A stretch of DNA of 64,000 nucleotides from Enterobacteriaceae bacterium RIT691 (GTDB lineage: Bacteria > Pseudomonadota > Gammaproteobacteria > Enterobacterales > Enterobacteriaceae), in the NCBI GenBank assembly GCA_009668205.1, contig WJYM01000005.1, forward strand, positions 124,001-188,000, given 5' to 3'. How positions within the stretch are numbered: the stretch's first letter is position 1; the number at the start of each line of letters is the position of its first letter. The notes under the pieces were generated by a model. It had not been told where the DNA came from. It ran no database searches and saw nothing but the letters and a program-made list of their open reading frames with translations. Both the position numbers and the translations under genes were made by a program. Positions 63,471 through 64,000 of this stretch are shown piece after piece.

Positions 63471-64000
63471 TCAGGGATGAATGCAGGTTCCGGCTGTTCC
63501 CGCCAGCGTTTCATCCAGACGCGATAACGCGCCAATCCACGCAGGTTTTCCTTTCCGACGCACGAAGCCGCTCACCGCCGCCACTTTTGGCCCCATTGAA
63601 CCATCGTTTTTGGCAAAAGACGCTAACGCATCCGGCGTGGCTTCGCGAATCGCTCTCTGTGTTGGCATGCCCCAGTTTTCATACACCGCATCCGCATCGG
63701 TCAGGATAACCAGACCATCGGCATCAATCTGCTCCGCCAGCAACGCTGCCGCCAGGTCCTTATCGATGACCGCCTGCACGCCTTCACCTTCTGTTGTCAC
63801 CGGAACACCGCCGCCACCGCAGCAAATCACGACCTGCCCGGCATTCAGCAACTGGCTGATTGCCTCGCTTTCTTCAATTTTCAACGGCTGCGGCGAGGCC
63901 ACTACACGGCGTAAATAGTGCCCGTCGCGCTTCATCTGCCAGCCGTATTCTTTCTCAAGCGCCGCCTGCTGTTCCTGGGCATAAACCGGGCCGATAAATT
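63471..64000 (-). CDS. arcC: Carbamate kinase, C-terminal part (runs off the right edge)
   Basis: The frame is open at base 64000 (FIGPVYAQEQQAALEKEYGW) and ends at 63471, so about 176 residues are seen. Amino acid kinase fold: VVASPQPLKIEESEAISQLL, VICCGGGGVPV, VIDKDLAAALLAEQIDADGL, ILTDADAVYENWG, GSMGPKVAAVSGFV. Makes ATP from carbamoyl phosphate in the reverse direction. E. coli has such a gene (ybcF) next to purK in the fdrA cluster. Confidence 0.92.
   Translation of the reverse strand, partial: FIGPVYAQEQQAALEKEYGWQMKRDGHYLRRVVASPQPLKIEESEAISQLLNAGQVVICCGGGGVPVTTEGEGVQAVIDKDLAAALLAEQIDADGLVILTDADAVYENWGMPTQRAIREATPDALASFAKNDGSMGPKVAAVSGFVRRKGKPAWIGALSRLDETLAGTAGTCIHP

Overview
The window looks like chromosome of an Enterobacteriaceae species close to Enterobacter, Lelliottia or Leclercia. 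The core genes at the right end (arcC, purK, purE, lpxH, ppiB, cysS, ybcJ, folD, argU tRNA) read like their E. coli counterparts and keep E. coli-like order. REP/BIME repeats of the enterobacterial type are present. No CRISPR array, insertion sequence, integrase or rRNA was seen.

Positions 1-29493 hold most of a second, lateral (Flag-2 / Laf type) flagellar gene cluster. From left to right: the 5' part of the flagellin gene; an NlpC/P60 peptidase; an unrecognised tail-anchored protein coupled to flhA; the export/switch operon fliM-fliN-fliP-fliQ-fliR-flhB-flhA (minus strand); the sigma54 activator lafK and fliE-F-G-H-I-J (plus strand); a ToxR-like membrane regulator with a periplasmic partner; lafW; flgL-K-J-I-H-G-F-E-D-C-B (minus strand); and flgA, flgM, flgN (plus strand). 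A textbook -24/-12 promoter drives flgB, and three sites with the pattern TAAG-N15-G(C/T)CG precede the flagellin gene, flgKL and flgMN. Together these give the usual cascade: LafK/sigma54, then hook-basal body, then FlgM-gated sigma28, then filament. Cap, chaperone, motor and sigma28 genes must lie left of the window.

Positions 29562-43474 carry signalling and envelope genes: a degenerate EAL protein, an LpxL-type acyltransferase, a WbuC-like cupin, a CitA/CitB-type two-component system next to a three-gene ABC importer of unknown substrate, a GGDEF diguanylate cyclase and a GGDEF-EAL phosphodiesterase. Three c-di-GMP-type proteins thus flank the flagellar cluster.

Positions 44073-51745 form a carnitine-to-pyruvate module: yeaX, an aldehyde dehydrogenase inserted between yeaX and yeaW, yeaW, a BCCT transporter, dmlA and divergent dmlR. 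The aldehyde dehydrogenase fills the gap between malic semialdehyde (product of YeaWX) and D-malate (substrate of DmlA). Positions 51848-54038 hold an exported lectin-like protein, psiE and a membrane protein. From the argU tRNA (54142) rightwards the order is core genome, interrupted only by a PTS EIIBC/LacI-type regulator pair with its own tandem operators.
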